Assembly (NCBI GenBank): GCA_003520365.1
Contig: DOUW01000009.1
Location: 791-7,830 of the forward strand
Reading direction: 5' to 3'
DNA length: 7,040 nucleotides
Source: Massilia sp.
Lineage (GTDB): Bacteria; Pseudomonadota; Gammaproteobacteria; Burkholderiales; Burkholderiaceae_D
Position numbers and translations under genes: made by a program. A model generated the notes under the pieces. The model worked only from the letters and a program-made list of their open reading frames with translations, was not told the origin of the DNA and ran no database searches. This document shows, one piece after another, positions 5,534-7,040 of the stretch (position 1 is its first letter; each line of letters starts with the position of its first letter).

Positions 5534-7040
5534 CTATGAGAGATTAGCCTTTTTCTTTCGGTAATTTCGGCCAGCCAGCCAGGCCCCGGCCAGCGCCAGT
5601 GCGCCGAGCAGCAGGAAGGCCAGGTTGCCGAAGCGGATGTAGGGCGTCATGCCGGTCGTGCCGCGCACGGTCGCCGTCAACATGCCTTCGGTATAGAAGG
5701 GCAGCAGGTGGGTGACCTGGCCGCGGTGGTCGATCACGGCGGTGGCGCCGTCGTTGGTCGATCGCAGCATCGGGCGGCCGGTCTCGAGCGTGCGCATGCG
5801 CGAGATCTGCAGGTGCTGGGGCACTGCGCTCGACTGGCCGTACCAGGACAGGTTCGACATGTTCAACAGCATGGTGGCCGGACGCGGCGCGGCGCGCAGC
5901 TGGTAGGCGATCTCTTCGCCGAACACGTCCTCGTAGCAGATGTTCGGCAGCACCAGCTGGTCTTTTACCGCGAACGGCGCCTGCAGCGCCTTGCCGCGGG
6001 TGGCATCGTTCAGCGGGATGTTCATCATGTCGGTGAACCAGCGGAAGCCCGGCGGGATGAATTCGCCGAAGGGCACCAGGTGGGCCTTGTCGTAGCGGTA
6101 GGGCTGGGCCTGCTCGGTGGGCGTGACCGTTACCACGCTGTTGGCGTACTGCGAGGGGCCGTCGAGCAGCGGCATGCCCAAGGCCAGGGTGCTGCCGCTG
6201 GCGCCGGCGAAGCGCTGCAGGCTGGCGAGGTAGCCCGGGTCGACCTGGTGGCGGAACACGGGGATCGCGGTTTCCGGCGTGGCGATCAGGTCGGCCGGGC
6301 TGGCCGTGATCATGCCGTGGTAGCGCTCCAGGATGTTCGAGAGGAAGGCGTAGTCGAACTTGCGGTCCTGCGGAATATTGCCTTGCAGCAGGCGCACGGT
6401 CAGCGGCGCGCCCGTCACTTGCGTCCATTCGATGGTGCGCAGGCCGGCCCCGGCCAGCAGCAGGGCGGCGAACAGGCCGATCGCCGGCAGGCGCACGCGC
6501 TGGGTCAGCAACACCAGGCAGGAGGCGCAGGCCGCAACTAGCACGCCGATGCCGTAGACGCCGATCAGCGGCGCATAGCCGGCCAGCGGCGAGACGTCAT
6601 GGGCATAACCCGACACCGCCCAGGGAAAGCCGGTAAACACCCAGCCGCGCATCCATTCCGAGACGCCCCAGCTGACGGGCAGCACCAGCAGCAGGAAGGC
6701 GGGCACCGGCAGCGACCAGCGCCGGCGCAGCCAGGCCGAGACGCCGGTGGCGAAGGCGCCGAACAGGCCCATGTAGAGACCCAGCAGGATCACGCCGAGC
6801 ACGCCGAGGACCGCCGGCAAATGCGCGAAGCGGGTCATCATGGTGTACAGCCAGTACATGGCGCCGATCGACCAGCCGAAGCCGAAGGCCCAGCCGAGCA
6901 GGGTGGCGCGTTTCACGGAGCTGCCCAGGCCGACCTGGTAGAACAGGTAGGCCAGCAGCAGGAACTGCAGCGGCCACCAGCCGAAGGGCTCGAAGGAGAA
7001 CAGGGAAGCGCCGCCGGCGAGGGCGGCGGCCACCAGCGCG
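5534..7040 (-). CDS. lnt: apolipoprotein N-acyltransferase (5' end outside the window)
   Basis: Lnt adds the third acyl chain to the N-terminal cysteine of lipoproteins at the outer face of the inner membrane, using phospholipid as donor. About 501 residues are visible. The frame runs off the right edge, and the GTG at 7033 lies inside the first hydrophobic segment (ALVAAALAGG before FEPFGWW), so the true start is upstream, probably 10-20 codons away. Numbering from that GTG, hydrophobic membrane segments fill residues 1-200. The nitrilase-like domain (about 210-455) carries the triad Glu254 (TPETAIP), Lys316 (YDKAHLVPFGEF) and Cys366 (NICYED). Glu324 and Glu368 match the further conserved acids. 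A last membrane helix lies at about 468-488, with a basic tail. The gene is 101 bases upstream of glyQ. In related genomes I expect corC/ybeX before it, which cannot be seen here. Confidence 0.97.
   Translation of the reverse strand, partial: ALVAAALAGGASLFSFEPFGWWPLQFLLLAYLFYQVGLGSSVKRATLLGWAFGFGWSIGAMYWLYTMMTRFAHLPAVLGVLGVILLGLYMGLFGAFATGVSAWLRRRWSLPVPAFLLLVLPVSWGVSEWMRGWVFTGFPWAVSGYAHDVSPLAGYAPLIGVYGIGVLVAACASCLVLLTQRVRLPAIGLFAALLLAGAGLRTIEWTQVTGAPLTVRLLQGNIPQDRKFDYAFLSNILERYHGMITASPADLIATPETAIPVFRHQVDPGYLASLQRFAGASGSTLALGMPLLDGPSQYANSVVTVTPTEQAQPYRYDKAHLVPFGEFIPPGFRWFTDMMNIPLNDATRGKALQAPFAVKDQLVLPNICYEDVFGEEIAYQLRAAPRPATMLLNMSNLSWYGQSSAVPQHLQISRMRTLETGRPMLRSTNDGATAVIDHRGQVTHLLPFYTEGMLTATVRGTTGMTPYIRFGNLAFLLLGALALAGAWLAGRNYRKKKANLS

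Noticed and set aside
5708..6541. A 277-codon plus-strand frame opposite lnt
   Set aside because: It covers the Lnt catalytic domain in antisense and shows only repetitive H/R/G/Q-rich sequence.

Overview
This is a high-GC window from a Gram-negative bacterium, most likely a betaproteobacterium of the order Burkholderiales. The protein wording (GlyQ, GlyS, PlsC and Lnt) reminds me of Oxalobacteraceae such as Massilia, but that rests on recall, not a search. Lipopolysaccharide-heptose and lipoprotein-acylation genes confirm an outer membrane.

All well-supported genes lie on the minus strand and read from the right edge to the left: lnt (apolipoprotein N-acyltransferase, 5' end cut by the window), a 101-base gap, glyQ and glyS (the two subunits of the alpha2beta2 glycyl-tRNA synthetase), gmhB (heptose bisphosphate phosphatase), plsC (lysophosphatidate acyltransferase, with a likely TTG start), and a YgjP/DUF45-type zinc metallopeptidase. 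From glyQ to the metallopeptidase the gaps are only 9 to 44 bases, so these five genes look like one transcript, and lnt may feed into it. At the far left, a 29-residue open plus-strand frame may be the end of a convergent gene.

The cluster mixes translation (glyQS) with envelope building: Lnt finishes lipoproteins, GmhB makes the LPS-core heptose precursor, and PlsC makes phosphatidic acid. This is ordinary housekeeping. I see no transposon, phage, CRISPR array, tRNA or rRNA. No gap exceeds about 100 bases.

The most interesting signal is in the last gene. The metallopeptidase starts with a perfect match to the bacterial sliding-clamp binding motif (QLDLF, residues 10-14). A strongly proline-rich linker and then the HExxH protease domain follow. 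This layout resembles, by analogy, eukaryotic Spartan-type proteases that dock on PCNA to remove DNA-protein crosslinks. It is a hypothesis from motif and architecture only.
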